From contig CAADYJ010000028.1 of NCBI GenBank assembly GCA_900753245.1, positions 1 through 64,000 on the forward strand: DNA of 64,000 nt, read 5' to 3'. Shown here in pieces: positions 8,931-18,211 of this stretch; the stretch's first letter is position 1, and each line of letters starts with the position of its first letter. Position numbers and translations under genes: made by a program. The DNA is from Clostridia bacterium (lineage in GTDB: Bacteria; Bacillota; Clostridia; TANB77; CAG-508). The notes under the pieces are model-generated. The model was not told the origin of the DNA. It saw nothing but the letters and a program-made list of their open reading frames with translations, and did not search any database.

Positions 8931-8959
8931 TTGCCAAAACGTAAAATATGTTATATAAT
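8931..8959 (+). promoter_or_regulatory. Upstream promoter of the rsmD operon
   Basis: TTGCCA (8931-8936), a 17-base spacer and a perfect TATAAT (8954-8959), facing rsmD about 130 bases before its start and divergent from ssrA. Confidence 0.65.
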
Positions 8960-9031
8960 GTCTTCGATTATTACATAAATGTTAACGTGTTACAATTTTG
9001 TTAAATGTATATTACAATTTGATTAATATTA

Positions 9032-9059
9032 TTGACATATTAGCTAAAAAAGATAAAAT
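9032..9059 (+). promoter_or_regulatory. Proximal promoter of the rsmD operon
   Basis: Perfect TTGACA (9032-9037), a 16-base spacer and TAAAAT (9054-9059), 30 bases before the rsmD start. With the promoter at 8931 it forms a tandem pair. Confidence 0.7.
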
Positions 9060-9088
9060 ATAAATATGTATAAACAAAGGAGCAGTTT

Positions 9089-9640
9089 ATGAGAGTTATA
9101 GCAGGAACAGCAAAGGGAACAAAATTAAACTCAATTGATGACATATCAACAAGACCAACGCTAGATAGAGTAAAAGAGCCTTTGTTTAGTATTATTCAAA
9201 ACAATATTGTAGAATCAAATGTATTAGATTTATTTGCAGGAAGTGGAGCATTAGGAATTGAAAGTTTAAGTAGAGGAGCTAAACATTGTACTTTTTGTGA
9301 TAAATCATATAAATCAATACAAATGCTAAAAGAAAATATTCAAAAAGTAAGAATGCAAGAAAAGAGTACAATATTAAACATAGATTATAAAAAATGTTTA
9401 GACGAGCAAAAAGAAAAATTCGATATTATATTTATCGATCCACCATATAAAATGGATATTGCTATAGATTCAGTAAAAAGAATAATAGAGTTGGAATTAT
9501 TAGCAAAAGATGGAATAATTATAATAGAGACAGATGAAGAAGAAAGAGAAAGAAAAGAATTAGAAAAAATAGATTTAGAATTATATGATGTAAGAAAATA
9601 TGGAAGAGTAAAACTTCTATTCTTACGCGAAAGGGGCTAA
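9089..9640 (+). CDS. rsmD: 16S rRNA (guanine966-N2)-methyltransferase RsmD
   Basis: It methylates G966 of 16S rRNA on the assembled small subunit. The 183-aa protein has the SAM-binding motif VLDLFAGSGALGIESLSRGA around 45-65 and the catalytic DPPY (IDPPYK) near residue 118. The start has AAAGGAGCAGTTT. In many Firmicutes the next gene is coaD. Here it is a small coiled-coil protein gene instead, so coaD must lie elsewhere or be replaced. Confidence 0.95.
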   Translation: MRVIAGTAKGTKLNSIDDISTRPTLDRVKEPLFSIIQNNIVESNVLDLFAGSGALGIESLSRGAKHCTFCDKSYKSIQMLKENIQKVRMQEKSTILNIDYKKCLDEQKEKFDIIFIDPPYKMDIAIDSVKRIIELELLAKDGIIIIETDEEERERKELEKIDLELYDVRKYGRVKLLFLRERG

Positions 9641-9643
9641 ATA

Positions 9644-10081
9644 ATGGAAATATTTACATTACTAGAAACATTAGAGGAAATGTTAGAATCAGGAAAAACA
9701 ATACCTTTTTCAAATAAAGGAATTGTAGATAAGGAAGAAATGCTAGAAATAATAAAAGAAATACGTTTAAAATTACCAGAAGAATTAAAACAAGCTAAAT
9801 GGGTAAAAGAAGAAAGACAACGTATTTTAGTTGAAGCACAAAAAGAAGCAGAAGATATTGTTAAAGAAGCAGAAAATAGAATTATTTCTATGATTGATGA
9901 ACATGAAATAACAAGAAAAGCATATGAACAAAAAGCAGAAATAATAGAAACTGCAAATGAAATGTCAAGAGAAATTTCAAAAGGAACAAAAGATTATGCT
10001 GATAGCATTTTACAAAATATAGAAGTTACATTACAAAATGCCCTTGAAACAATACAAAACAATAGAAATGAATTAAAATAA
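9644..10081 (+). CDS. Coiled-coil protein resembling F-type ATPase b subunits
   Basis: A 145-aa protein with no membrane segment. Residues about 45-140 are almost entirely helical and charged, with the alternating Ala/Glu pattern seen in ATPase b/DivIVA-like stalks (RILVEAQKEAEDIVKEAENRI). The short N-terminal segment EIFTLLETLEEMLESGKTIPF resembles sequences of clostridial cell-division-associated coiled-coil proteins. The function is unknown. It is three bases behind rsmD and certainly co-transcribed, and is followed by a strong terminator. Confidence 0.6.
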   Translation: MEIFTLLETLEEMLESGKTIPFSNKGIVDKEEMLEIIKEIRLKLPEELKQAKWVKEERQRILVEAQKEAEDIVKEAENRIISMIDEHEITRKAYEQKAEIIETANEMSREISKGTKDYADSILQNIEVTLQNALETIQNNRNELK

Positions 10082-10084
10082 GAG

Positions 10085-10126
10085 AAGAAATCCACAATTT
10101 ATGCATAAACTGTGGATTTCTTTTCT
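10085..10126 (+). terminator. Intrinsic terminator after the rsmD operon
   Basis: A 12-bp stem (AAGAAATCCACA 10085-10096 with 10111-10122) and a 14-base loop, followed by TTCTTATTTTTT. Confidence 0.85.
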
Positions 10127-10153
10127 TATTTTTTGCAATTTTGTGAATTTATC

Positions 10154-10186
10154 AAGGACATTTGGGGACGGGTCAATTTTGTCCTT
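10154..10186. repeat. REP-like repeat with GGGGACGGG core
   Basis: The unit starts AAGGACATTTGGGGACGGG and ends TTTTGTCCTT, so the ends (AAGGACA/TGTCCTT) pair. A near-identical copy lies at 57163-57193. This 230-base gap otherwise holds the rsmD terminator and the ftsK promoter. Confidence 0.8.
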
Positions 10187-10283
10187 TACATAAATTAAAT
10201 TTTCATTCAAAGTTATAATATAATGATGCAATAAAAGATGTTAGAATAGTAAATAAAAAAGCAAATAAATTTGATATAAATTC

Positions 10284-10312
10284 TTGCAAATAAATGAGTG
10301 TAATGATAGAAT
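10284..10312 (+). promoter_or_regulatory. Promoter for ftsK
   Basis: TTGCAA (10284-10289), a 17-base spacer and TAGAAT (10307-10312), 49 bases before the start codon. Confidence 0.65.
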
Positions 10313-10360
10313 TAAAATGTAAAATTGGTTAGAATATAGTACAAAGGAAGGTAATAAAAA

Positions 10361-12799
10361 ATGGCAAAAAGAGGAAGAAAGAAACAACCTAAAGTAAGTA
10401 TAGATGTAGCAGTTGTAGTAATGTTATTGTTAAGTATATTACTTGCGGTTTTAATATATACAAAATCTGGTTTCTTAGGAGAACATTTAAGTCCAGCATT
10501 AGGTGGAGTAATGGGGTTTATTAAATATATTATTCCAGTTGGAACTTTTGCAATTGCTATATATTTAGCTTACGATAAGAAAGAATATTTACATACAAAA
10601 TTATTTCAATATGTAGCATTTTTAATATGCATTGCAGTAATGCTTAGCGTATTTCAAATTTCAGCAGGAAATATTAATATTGGAAAAGATATGAAGAATA
10701 TTCTTGAACAAGCATATTCTTTAGGAGAGCAAGATATTGGTGGTGGAGTCATAGGAGTAATTGTGGCAGTACCATTAATAAAATTTTTGGGTTCTTTAGG
10801 AACAGTTATTTTATCTATAGGAGTTGCAATTATATTATTAGTGTTTATGTTTGCAATAAGACCAACAGATATTATTTTTAATATTGTAGATTATTTAGTA
10901 GATAGAAGAGAAGAAAAGAAAGAACTTAGACAAAAAGAAAGAAAAAATAGAAAAGTTAAAGAAGTTAATCCGGAAGAAGAAGTTATTGTTCCTAAAAGAG
11001 AAACTTTAAGGCAAAGAAGAATTAGAGAAAAAGAAGAAGCAAATAAACATGCTATGGAAATTGATGAAAATCAATTAAGTATAAATTTAAATGGTTTAGA
11101 AGATGAAATTAAACCTACAAAATTGAAGAAATATAATCATGATAAAGATGATTTGACACCTCTTGGATTAGAAAATAGTCAACATTCTTCTCCATCAGAA
11201 CTTTCGAATTTGTTTAAACAAGAAGTAAAAACTAAAGAAGAAGATGTAAAAGAAGTATTAAACTTGGAGCATACAATTACAGTTGAAGATGACTCATATG
11301 AATTTCCACCTGTTGAAATATTAAGCGAGGGTGTAAAAAAAGGAATAAAGGGTGGAAAAAAGGCAGTAGCGGATACAGCTACAAAATTACAAAAAACATT
11401 ATACAGTTTTGGAGTTTCTGCTAAAGTTGAAAATGTTTCTGTAGGGCCAGCAATAACAAGATATGAATTAAAACCAGCTGAGGGAGTTAGAGTTAGTAAA
11501 ATAGCAAATTTAGCTGATGATATAGCATTAAACTTAGCTGCAGAAACTATACGTATTGAGGCACCAATTCCAGGAAAACAAGCAGTTGGAATAGAAGTGC
11601 CAAATGCAGAAAATGAAGTTGTACATTTAAGAGATATTATAGATACACCAGAATTTCAAAATCATAAATCAAAGTTAGCATTTGCGTTAGGAAAAGATGT
11701 TGCTGGAAAAGAAATAGTAACAGATATTGCTAAAATGCCACATGTTATGATAGCAGGAGCTACTGGTTCTGGAAAAAGTGTATGTATAAATACATTGATT
11801 TCTAGCATAATATATAAAGCTAAACCAAGTGAAGTAAAAATGGTAATGATAGATCCTAAAGTAGTAGAACTTTCAGTATATAATGGAATACCACATTTAT
11901 TAATTCCTGTTGTAACAGATCCTAAAAAAGCTGCAGGAGCACTTGCATGGGCTGTTCAAGAAATGGAAAATAGATATGCAACATTTGCTGCTAAAGGAGT
12001 TAGAGATTTAAAAGGATATAATGAAGCAGTAGAAAAGAAAGATGGTATTGGAAAATTACCACATATAGTAATTATTATAGACGAACTTGCTGACTTAATG
12101 ATGGTAGCAAAAAATGATGTAGAAGATGCTATTTGCCGTTTAGCACAAAAAGCAAGAGCTGCAGGAATGCATTTAGTAATAGCAACACAAAGACCATCAG
12201 TAGATGTTATTACAGGTTTAATTAAAGCAAATATTCCATCAAGAATTGCATTTGCAGTATCTTCACAAGTAGACTCTAGAACAATATTAGATATGGTAGG
12301 AGCAGAAAAATTGCTTGGAAAAGGAGATATGTTATTCTATCCAGCAGGAGCACCAAAACCAACTAGAATTCAAGGAGCATTTGTTTCAGATGGAGAAGTT
12401 GAAAAAATAGTTGACTTCTTAAAGGCAAATGGAGAAGTAAAATATAATGAAGATATAATAGAAAGTATAGAAAACGCTAATAAATCAGAAAAAGATTTAG
12501 AAGCAGAGCAAGCAACAGATGATGATGCAGATCCATTATTAATGGATGCAATAGATGTTGTAGTAGATACAAGACAAGCTTCAACTTCTTTTATACAAAG
12601 AAGGTTTAAAGTAGGATATGCAAGAGCAGGAAGAATAATAGATCAAATGGAAGAAAGAGGTATTATTTCTGGATACCAAGGAAGTAAGCCAAGAGAGGTA
12701 TTAGTTACAAAAGAAAGATTAGAGGAGTTGAAAATGGCATCATCGGAAGCAAAGGAAATGTCAGTAGCAACTACTAGTAGTGAAAAAACAGAAGAATAG
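10361..12799 (+). CDS. ftsK: DNA translocase FtsK/SpoIIIE
   Basis: A septum-located ATP-driven DNA pump that clears chromosomal DNA at division, or moves it into the forespore. The 812-aa product has four to five N-terminal membrane segments (about 17-170) and a short charged linker (about 180-300). The RecA-like motor has Walker A GATGSGKS at 466-473 and Walker B VIIIDELADLM near 570-580. The C-terminal winged-helix gamma domain (about 725-785, ASTSFIQRRFKVGYARAGRIID) reads polar DNA motifs. The ATG follows AAAGGAAGGTAATAAAA. The next gene starts 15 bases downstream. Confidence 0.95.
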   Translation: MAKRGRKKQPKVSIDVAVVVMLLLSILLAVLIYTKSGFLGEHLSPALGGVMGFIKYIIPVGTFAIAIYLAYDKKEYLHTKLFQYVAFLICIAVMLSVFQISAGNINIGKDMKNILEQAYSLGEQDIGGGVIGVIVAVPLIKFLGSLGTVILSIGVAIILLVFMFAIRPTDIIFNIVDYLVDRREEKKELRQKERKNRKVKEVNPEEEVIVPKRETLRQRRIREKEEANKHAMEIDENQLSINLNGLEDEIKPTKLKKYNHDKDDLTPLGLENSQHSSPSELSNLFKQEVKTKEEDVKEVLNLEHTITVEDDSYEFPPVEILSEGVKKGIKGGKKAVADTATKLQKTLYSFGVSAKVENVSVGPAITRYELKPAEGVRVSKIANLADDIALNLAAETIRIEAPIPGKQAVGIEVPNAENEVVHLRDIIDTPEFQNHKSKLAFALGKDVAGKEIVTDIAKMPHVMIAGATGSGKSVCINTLISSIIYKAKPSEVKMVMIDPKVVELSVYNGIPHLLIPVVTDPKKAAGALAWAVQEMENRYATFAAKGVRDLKGYNEAVEKKDGIGKLPHIVIIIDELADLMMVAKNDVEDAICRLAQKARAAGMHLVIATQRPSVDVITGLIKANIPSRIAFAVSSQVDSRTILDMVGAEKLLGKGDMLFYPAGAPKPTRIQGAFVSDGEVEKIVDFLKANGEVKYNEDIIESIENANKSEKDLEAEQATDDDADPLLMDAIDVVVDTRQASTSFIQRRFKVGYARAGRIIDQMEERGIISGYQGSKPREVLVTKERLEELKMASSEAKEMSVATTSSEKTEE

Positions 12800-12814
12800 G
12801 AGAAAAAATAAATA

Positions 12815-14485
12815 ATGTCAAAAGAAGATATTTTTTCTAAAATTAGTTTAAAAGATTACAATAATGAATTAGAAAAAGTTTTAGAAGAAAAAGATTTTTC
12901 TGAAGTAGTGAAAAATCTTCTTCTTAGTATGCTTTATAAAATAGAAAATGCATATGAAGATTATGAGACAGTAAAAGTAAATACTGCAAGTAAAAAATAT
13001 TTTATAAAAAAAATTATAAAAATAATAAATGAAAAATGTAATAAAATAGAATTAATAAAACCACTTACAGAGGAAAGTAAAGAACTTGAAGAAAATAATG
13101 CTAATTATATTGTAGATAAAAAAAGTGGAAAAATAAAAGTATATCAAAATGAAACTATGATGTTAGAAGCAATAGTTGCATTAGATCAAAATGAGAATAT
13201 AGTGGATAAACAAAAATATATTTTTGCAAATGCCCTAGAAAATATATTACTAAACGGAAATAGAATGAATAAAGTAGAAGTAATTAGAGATTTTAATGGG
13301 TGGTCTTGGGATATTACAACTAGTCAAATACAAAGTAAAAATATAAATTTAATATATCAAAATTTAATCCTTTTATTAGGAAATGCATTTATACAAAAAT
13401 GGATCACGCAAGAAAATGAGCAAGATGAAGAAATAGAAATTCCAAATAATGAAATATTAAGAAGTAAGTATAATGAAAGTTTTGGTATAACAAAAGAAGA
13501 ATTAAAACAAGATGCTAAAATAGACTTTTTTGATAGAATGAAGCAAAATTTAGAAAAAGAATATGGAAAAGAAAAAGCATCTGCATTTATAGATAGATTT
13601 GTTAAAACTGTTATAGCAATAGGTTGCAATCAAAATGAGAAACAAAAAGATATTATATTAAAACAACAAGAGAAAGTAAAAGAGCAATTATTAAAAATGC
13701 AAGATAATAAAACTTATATAGAAGAAATTTCAAATTATAAAAAACAAATAAATGAGCAAATAAAACAAATAGATACATTACTTAGTGATGAAAATATGTT
13801 AAAAGAAGAATACAAAAAAAGAAATGCTAAATTGCCAAATAAGGAAAAAATATTTAGTGTTAGTCATTTAGTAATAATGTTAGAAAAACAAAGAAATAGT
13901 TTATTAAAAGAAATAAAAAAATGTAATAAACAATTACAGCCAAAAGAATTTGTAAAGACTAAACAAAAATTAGAGGAAAAAGTGAATTTTTTTGAAGATA
14001 TAAATGTAAAAGAAAATGAAAAAGTAAATGAAAAGGTACAAATAGAAAATTTACAATTAGAATTCTTAAAATGTTTTGAAGAGAAAGTTCTAAAAGTTGA
14101 TACAAAAAAAGAAATTGAAAAATTATTATATGAACTTAGATATTATGAACAAATTTCATATAATGGAAGTCAAATAAATAAAATTAAAATAATAAACGAA
14201 CAATTAGAAAGATTTGAGAAAGTATTAATAGAAAAAGCTTGTAATCAAAAAGTTTTAGTAAAATTTTCTAATGATGAAAATTTAAATTTAAAAATATTAA
14301 CATTATTGTTTGATAGTAAAATAATAAACTTAGCTAATACTGTATATATATTAAAATACAAAAAAGGAATTTTAAAAATAGAAATATATGATACTACAAT
14401 TCAAGAAGAAGAAATAGAAATACAAATAAAAAAGAAAGTTGAATTACAAGTAAGATTAAATAAGAAAATAAAAGTATTAGAATAA
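12815..14485 (+). CDS. Unknown coiled-coil protein between ftsK and a beta-CASP nuclease
   Basis: A 556-aa cytosolic protein with no signal peptide or membrane segment. The first 130 residues are helical and charged. Residues about 130-250 are more globular, with conserved-looking aromatic positions (RDFNGWSWDITTSQIQ, LLGNAFIQKW). Residues about 260-460 are predicted coiled coil (KQQEKVKEQLLKMQDNK, LKEIKKCNKQLQPKEF), and the last 80 residues return to a beta-rich region (KVLVKFSNDENLNLKIL). I do not recognise the family. It is tightly placed behind ftsK (15 bases) and before the nuclease gene (18 bases), so it is part of the same operon. Confidence 0.65.
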   Translation: MSKEDIFSKISLKDYNNELEKVLEEKDFSEVVKNLLLSMLYKIENAYEDYETVKVNTASKKYFIKKIIKIINEKCNKIELIKPLTEESKELEENNANYIVDKKSGKIKVYQNETMMLEAIVALDQNENIVDKQKYIFANALENILLNGNRMNKVEVIRDFNGWSWDITTSQIQSKNINLIYQNLILLLGNAFIQKWITQENEQDEEIEIPNNEILRSKYNESFGITKEELKQDAKIDFFDRMKQNLEKEYGKEKASAFIDRFVKTVIAIGCNQNEKQKDIILKQQEKVKEQLLKMQDNKTYIEEISNYKKQINEQIKQIDTLLSDENMLKEEYKKRNAKLPNKEKIFSVSHLVIMLEKQRNSLLKEIKKCNKQLQPKEFVKTKQKLEEKVNFFEDINVKENEKVNEKVQIENLQLEFLKCFEEKVLKVDTKKEIEKLLYELRYYEQISYNGSQINKIKIINEQLERFEKVLIEKACNQKVLVKFSNDENLNLKILTLLFDSKIINLANTVYILKYKKGILKIEIYDTTIQEEEIEIQIKKKVELQVRLNKKIKVLE

Positions 14486-14503
14486 TTATGTAGGAGGTAA
14501 ATA

Positions 14504-16165
14504 ATGAAAATTACTTTTTTAGGAGCAGCTAAAACTGTTACAGGTTCTAATTTTTTAGTAGAAGCTGCAGGTAAAAAATTTTTAGTTGACTGTGGAATGT
14601 ATCAAGGACAAGCAGAAGAAGAGTGGGAAAATTCAGCACCATTTGCATATGATGTACATGAAATTGATTTTATGTTGCTAACACATGCTCATATAGATCA
14701 TTCAGGAAGAATTCCAAAATTATATAATGAGGGATTTAGAAGCCCTATATATGCTACAAAAGCAACATGTGACTTATGCTCTATAATGTTGCCAGATAGT
14801 GGACATATTCAAGAAATGGAAATAGAATGGAAAAATAGAAAAAGAGTACGTAAAGGATTAGATCCAGAACCTCCTCTATATACAGCAGAAGATGCTACTA
14901 AATGTCTAGAAGTTTTTAGAAGTGTAAAATATGATGAAATAATAGATATAGATGAAAATCTTCATGTAAGATTTAATGATGCAGGTCATATGTTAGGTTC
15001 GGCAATTATTGAAATTTGGGCAGATGAAGATGGAAAGAGAACAAAAGCAGTATTTACAGGAGATTTAGGAAATAATGATATTCCGCTATTATCTGAACCT
15101 ACAATGATTGATGACGCAGACTATTTAGTAATGGAATCTACATATGGAGGAAGATTACACAATAGAAATGATGATAAGGCTGAAATGTTTTTAAATATAG
15201 TTTCAGAAACTTTAGATAAAGGAGGAACAGTAGTAATTCCTTCATTTGCAGTAGGAAGAACACAAGAAATTTTATATGAATTAAATAATTTAAAAGAAGT
15301 AAGAAATGATGAAGAGTTTAAAAAGAAATATCAAAAATTAATGAATGTACCTGTATATGTTGATAGTCCACTTGCAATTTCAGCTACAGAAATATTTAAA
15401 GATAATATGGATATTTTTGACGAAGAAACTCAAGAAATTATTAAGAGCGGAGATAATCCATTAGAATTTCCAGGGTTACAATTTACAAAAACAGCGGATG
15501 AATCTAAAGCTTTAAATGAAAAACAAGAATCTTCAATTATTATATCAGCTAGTGGAATGTGTGAAGTTGGAAGAATAAAACATCATCTAAAACATAATTT
15601 ATGGAATCCTAATAGTACAATATTATTTGTAGGGTATCAAGCACCAGGAACTTTGGGTAGAAAAATTGTAGAAGGAGCAAAAAAAGTAAAAATATTTGGA
15701 GAAGAAATAGCAGTAAATGCTAGAATTGAATATATAGAGGGATATTCAGGACATGCAGATCAAGAATGGCTATTAAATTTTGTATATTCATTTTTGAAAA
15801 AACCAAGAACTATATTCTTAGTACATGGAGAACCAGAGGGACAAATAATATTAAAACAAAAATTACAAGGAACAACTCAAATTCCAGTAATAATACCTGA
15901 ATATGGAGAACAGTATGAATTAAACGAAGAAGTAGAAAGATTAGGAAGAGTAAAAGGTGCAAAAGAGCATGAAAGAAAATATATAAGATTAGAAGTATTA
16001 GATAGAATTCAAACCTTAAAAGAAGAATTAGAAGATATGTCTGATATAGTTCAAAAAGATATGCTACATGAAGACTCAAAGGACGAAGATATAGAAAAAT
16101 TAAATGATAGAATAAAAGAATTAGAAAGTCAAATAGTAAGAATAGTAGAAGAAACAGAAAAATAA
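14504..16165 (+). CDS. Beta-CASP metallo-beta-lactamase-fold nuclease
   Basis: A predicted zinc-dependent RNase of the beta-CASP/RMMBL group (CPSF-like). The MBL motif 2 is LLTHAHIDHSGRIP near residues 58-71. The distal motifs (DAGHMLGSAI, FTGDLG, MESTYGG) are present. The beta-CASP insert carries PSFAVGRTQEILYEL and VYVDSPLA. The RMMBL region has GYSGHADQEWLL and VHGEPEGQ. The 553-aa length includes about 70 extra C-terminal residues that form a charged coiled coil (EDMSDIVQKDMLHEDSK...), absent from compact family members. The ATG follows TAGGAGGTAAATA. The substrate is not known. Confidence 0.9.
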   Translation: MKITFLGAAKTVTGSNFLVEAAGKKFLVDCGMYQGQAEEEWENSAPFAYDVHEIDFMLLTHAHIDHSGRIPKLYNEGFRSPIYATKATCDLCSIMLPDSGHIQEMEIEWKNRKRVRKGLDPEPPLYTAEDATKCLEVFRSVKYDEIIDIDENLHVRFNDAGHMLGSAIIEIWADEDGKRTKAVFTGDLGNNDIPLLSEPTMIDDADYLVMESTYGGRLHNRNDDKAEMFLNIVSETLDKGGTVVIPSFAVGRTQEILYELNNLKEVRNDEEFKKKYQKLMNVPVYVDSPLAISATEIFKDNMDIFDEETQEIIKSGDNPLEFPGLQFTKTADESKALNEKQESSIIISASGMCEVGRIKHHLKHNLWNPNSTILFVGYQAPGTLGRKIVEGAKKVKIFGEEIAVNARIEYIEGYSGHADQEWLLNFVYSFLKKPRTIFLVHGEPEGQIILKQKLQGTTQIPVIIPEYGEQYELNEEVERLGRVKGAKEHERKYIRLEVLDRIQTLKEELEDMSDIVQKDMLHEDSKDEDIEKLNDRIKELESQIVRIVEETEK

Positions 16166-16175
16166 CAAAAAGAAA

Positions 16176-16196
16176 ACCCCACCTTTAGGTGGGGGT
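16176..16196. other. GC-rich hairpin after the nuclease gene
   Basis: CCCCACC (16177-16183) pairs with GGTGGGG (16188-16194) around a 4-base loop. There is no T tract, so it may be an RNA 3' end stabiliser or processing site and not an intrinsic terminator. Confidence 0.55.
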
Positions 16197-16253
16197 AAGA
16201 TAGAAAATGATAGAAACAATAATTATAAAAAGTCAACATAAAAAGGAGAACAA

Positions 16254-18197
16254 ATGAAAAATAAATACTACAATGAAGCAATAATTGGAAATGAAAAAAT
16301 AGTAGCAAGTTTTAGTAAAAAAGGTGAAATGCTAAGATTGTTTTATCCAACCAGAGATTATAAACAATTTTTAGACTGTATGTATACTGGTGTAAAAATA
16401 AATGATTCAAATATAATATATTTACATGAAGATATTAATAATGAATATGAACAATATTATACTGAAAATACAAACATATTAAATACAAAAATAAAAAACA
16501 ACTATTTTAATTTGTCAATAATGCAAACAGATTTTGTAAGTATATCAAAAGATATTCTAATAAAAAAATATATCTTTACAAATGAAAATTCAATAGATTT
16601 AGATGTGAATTTTCTAATATATTCAAAGCTTTTATCAAATTCTAATAATATGGTTGGGTCAAAAATAGAAAGAAATATTCTTATGCAATATAGTCATGAG
16701 TATACATATTGCATTTTTTCTAATGAACCAATATTGGGTTATAGATTAAATAATAGTGCTGAAGATATGAAAAGTGGAAAATTGTATGACAAAGACTATA
16801 TAGGAATGGCAGAAGATTCAGCAATAAGTTATGATATAGGAAAAATAAAGCCAGGAGAAAGCAAAGAACTAAATATATATATTTATATAAATGATAATAA
16901 AGAAAAGTGTAAAACGGATGAAATAATAAAAGATATAGAACAAATTAAGAATATAGATAATCAAAAAGAATTATATAATGTAGCAAAATATTGGAAAAAT
17001 TTTGTAAAAAAACATGATGGACTAAACATACTAACACAAAAAGAAAAATGGAAAAGCATAATATGGAATAATGAAAAAACAGAAGAAGACTTAGAAGAAA
17101 AATACTTAAAAATGAAAGAAATATATATAAGAAGTATATTACTATTTCCATTATTATTAAATGAACAAACAGGAGGAATATCTGCAGCATTAGAAGTAGA
17201 TGAAGAAAGAGAAAAATCAGGAAGATATTCTTATTGTTGGCCAAGAGATGCAGTATTTGTAACAAAAGCACTTGACATATTAAAAATGAATAAAGAAGCA
17301 ACAAAATTCTATGAAATATTTAGCAAAAACACACAAAGTAAAAATGGAATGTGGGAGCAAAGGTTTTATACAGATGGAAAATTAGCACCTTGCTGGGGAT
17401 ATCAAATAGATGAAACAGCAAGCATAGTATATGGAGTATATGAACACTATAAAGAAATACAAAATATGCAGTTCTTGAAAAATACATATCAAATGTGTGA
17501 AAAGGCAATAGAAGCCTTAGAAATATATATAAATGAAGTAATACTTAAAGAAAATTCTAGTAAATTGGAAAAATCTATAGAACTCTTTAAAACTCATGAA
17601 AGTTATGATTTGTGGGAAATGAATGAAGGTATACACCTATATTCTATATCTGCAATATATGCAGCATATAAAGCAATGATAAAGATAGAAGAAGAATTAG
17701 GAAAAAAAGAAAACATAAATAAATTAGAAAAAACGGCAGAAAAAATAAAAAAATATTGTAAAGAAAACTTATGTAATAAAGAAGAAAAAACACTAAAGAG
17801 AAATGAAAAAGACAATGTATGTGACATAAGCACATTAGGAACAATAATTCCATTTGAAATGTATAATGAAAATGAAAAAGAAATACAAAATACAATAGAA
17901 AAAATGAATATGACACTTCGAACATATACAGGAGGATATATAAGGTTTGAAAATGATAATTACATGGGAGGAAACAATCCATGGATAATTGCAACATTAT
18001 GGATGGCATTATACAATATAAAAATAAATAATAAAGAAGAAGTAAAAAGAGAAATAGACTTTGCATTAAAAACATCAACAAAACATGGATTCTTAGCAGA
18101 ACAAATAGATAATGAGAAAATGCAACCAAACTGGGTAATAGGATTAGGATGGTCACATGCAATGTATATAATAACTTTATTATTAATTGGCAGATAA
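16254..18197 (+). CDS. Glycoside hydrolase family 15 protein (glucoamylase-like)
   Basis: A predicted intracellular alpha-glucan or trehalose-type hydrolase; no signal peptide is visible. The 647-aa product has an N-terminal beta-sandwich-like region (1-260) and a C-terminal (alpha/alpha)6 barrel. Family motifs are GGISAALEVD...YSYCWPRDAVFVTKAL near 315-340, MWEQRFYTDGKLAPCWGYQIDETAS around 370-390, and ESYDLWEMNEGIHLYS near 450, with the likely catalytic acid. The end reads GLGWSHAMYI. The ATG follows AAAAGGAGAACAA. It is followed by radA after 14 bases. Confidence 0.88.
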   Translation: MKNKYYNEAIIGNEKIVASFSKKGEMLRLFYPTRDYKQFLDCMYTGVKINDSNIIYLHEDINNEYEQYYTENTNILNTKIKNNYFNLSIMQTDFVSISKDILIKKYIFTNENSIDLDVNFLIYSKLLSNSNNMVGSKIERNILMQYSHEYTYCIFSNEPILGYRLNNSAEDMKSGKLYDKDYIGMAEDSAISYDIGKIKPGESKELNIYIYINDNKEKCKTDEIIKDIEQIKNIDNQKELYNVAKYWKNFVKKHDGLNILTQKEKWKSIIWNNEKTEEDLEEKYLKMKEIYIRSILLFPLLLNEQTGGISAALEVDEEREKSGRYSYCWPRDAVFVTKALDILKMNKEATKFYEIFSKNTQSKNGMWEQRFYTDGKLAPCWGYQIDETASIVYGVYEHYKEIQNMQFLKNTYQMCEKAIEALEIYINEVILKENSSKLEKSIELFKTHESYDLWEMNEGIHLYSISAIYAAYKAMIKIEEELGKKENINKLEKTAEKIKKYCKENLCNKEEKTLKRNEKDNVCDISTLGTIIPFEMYNENEKEIQNTIEKMNMTLRTYTGGYIRFENDNYMGGNNPWIIATLWMALYNIKINNKEEVKREIDFALKTSTKHGFLAEQIDNEKMQPNWVIGLGWSHAMYIITLLLIGR

Positions 18198-18211
18198 AAT
18201 AGGAGGAGAGT

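Noticed and set aside
8931..9059. A small RNA between the two tandem promoters before rsmD
   Set aside because: No terminator or clear structure is present between them; a tandem promoter pair is enough.
16176..16196. Intrinsic terminator after the beta-CASP gene
   Set aside because: The stem is strong but no T tract follows, so it is listed only as a hairpin.
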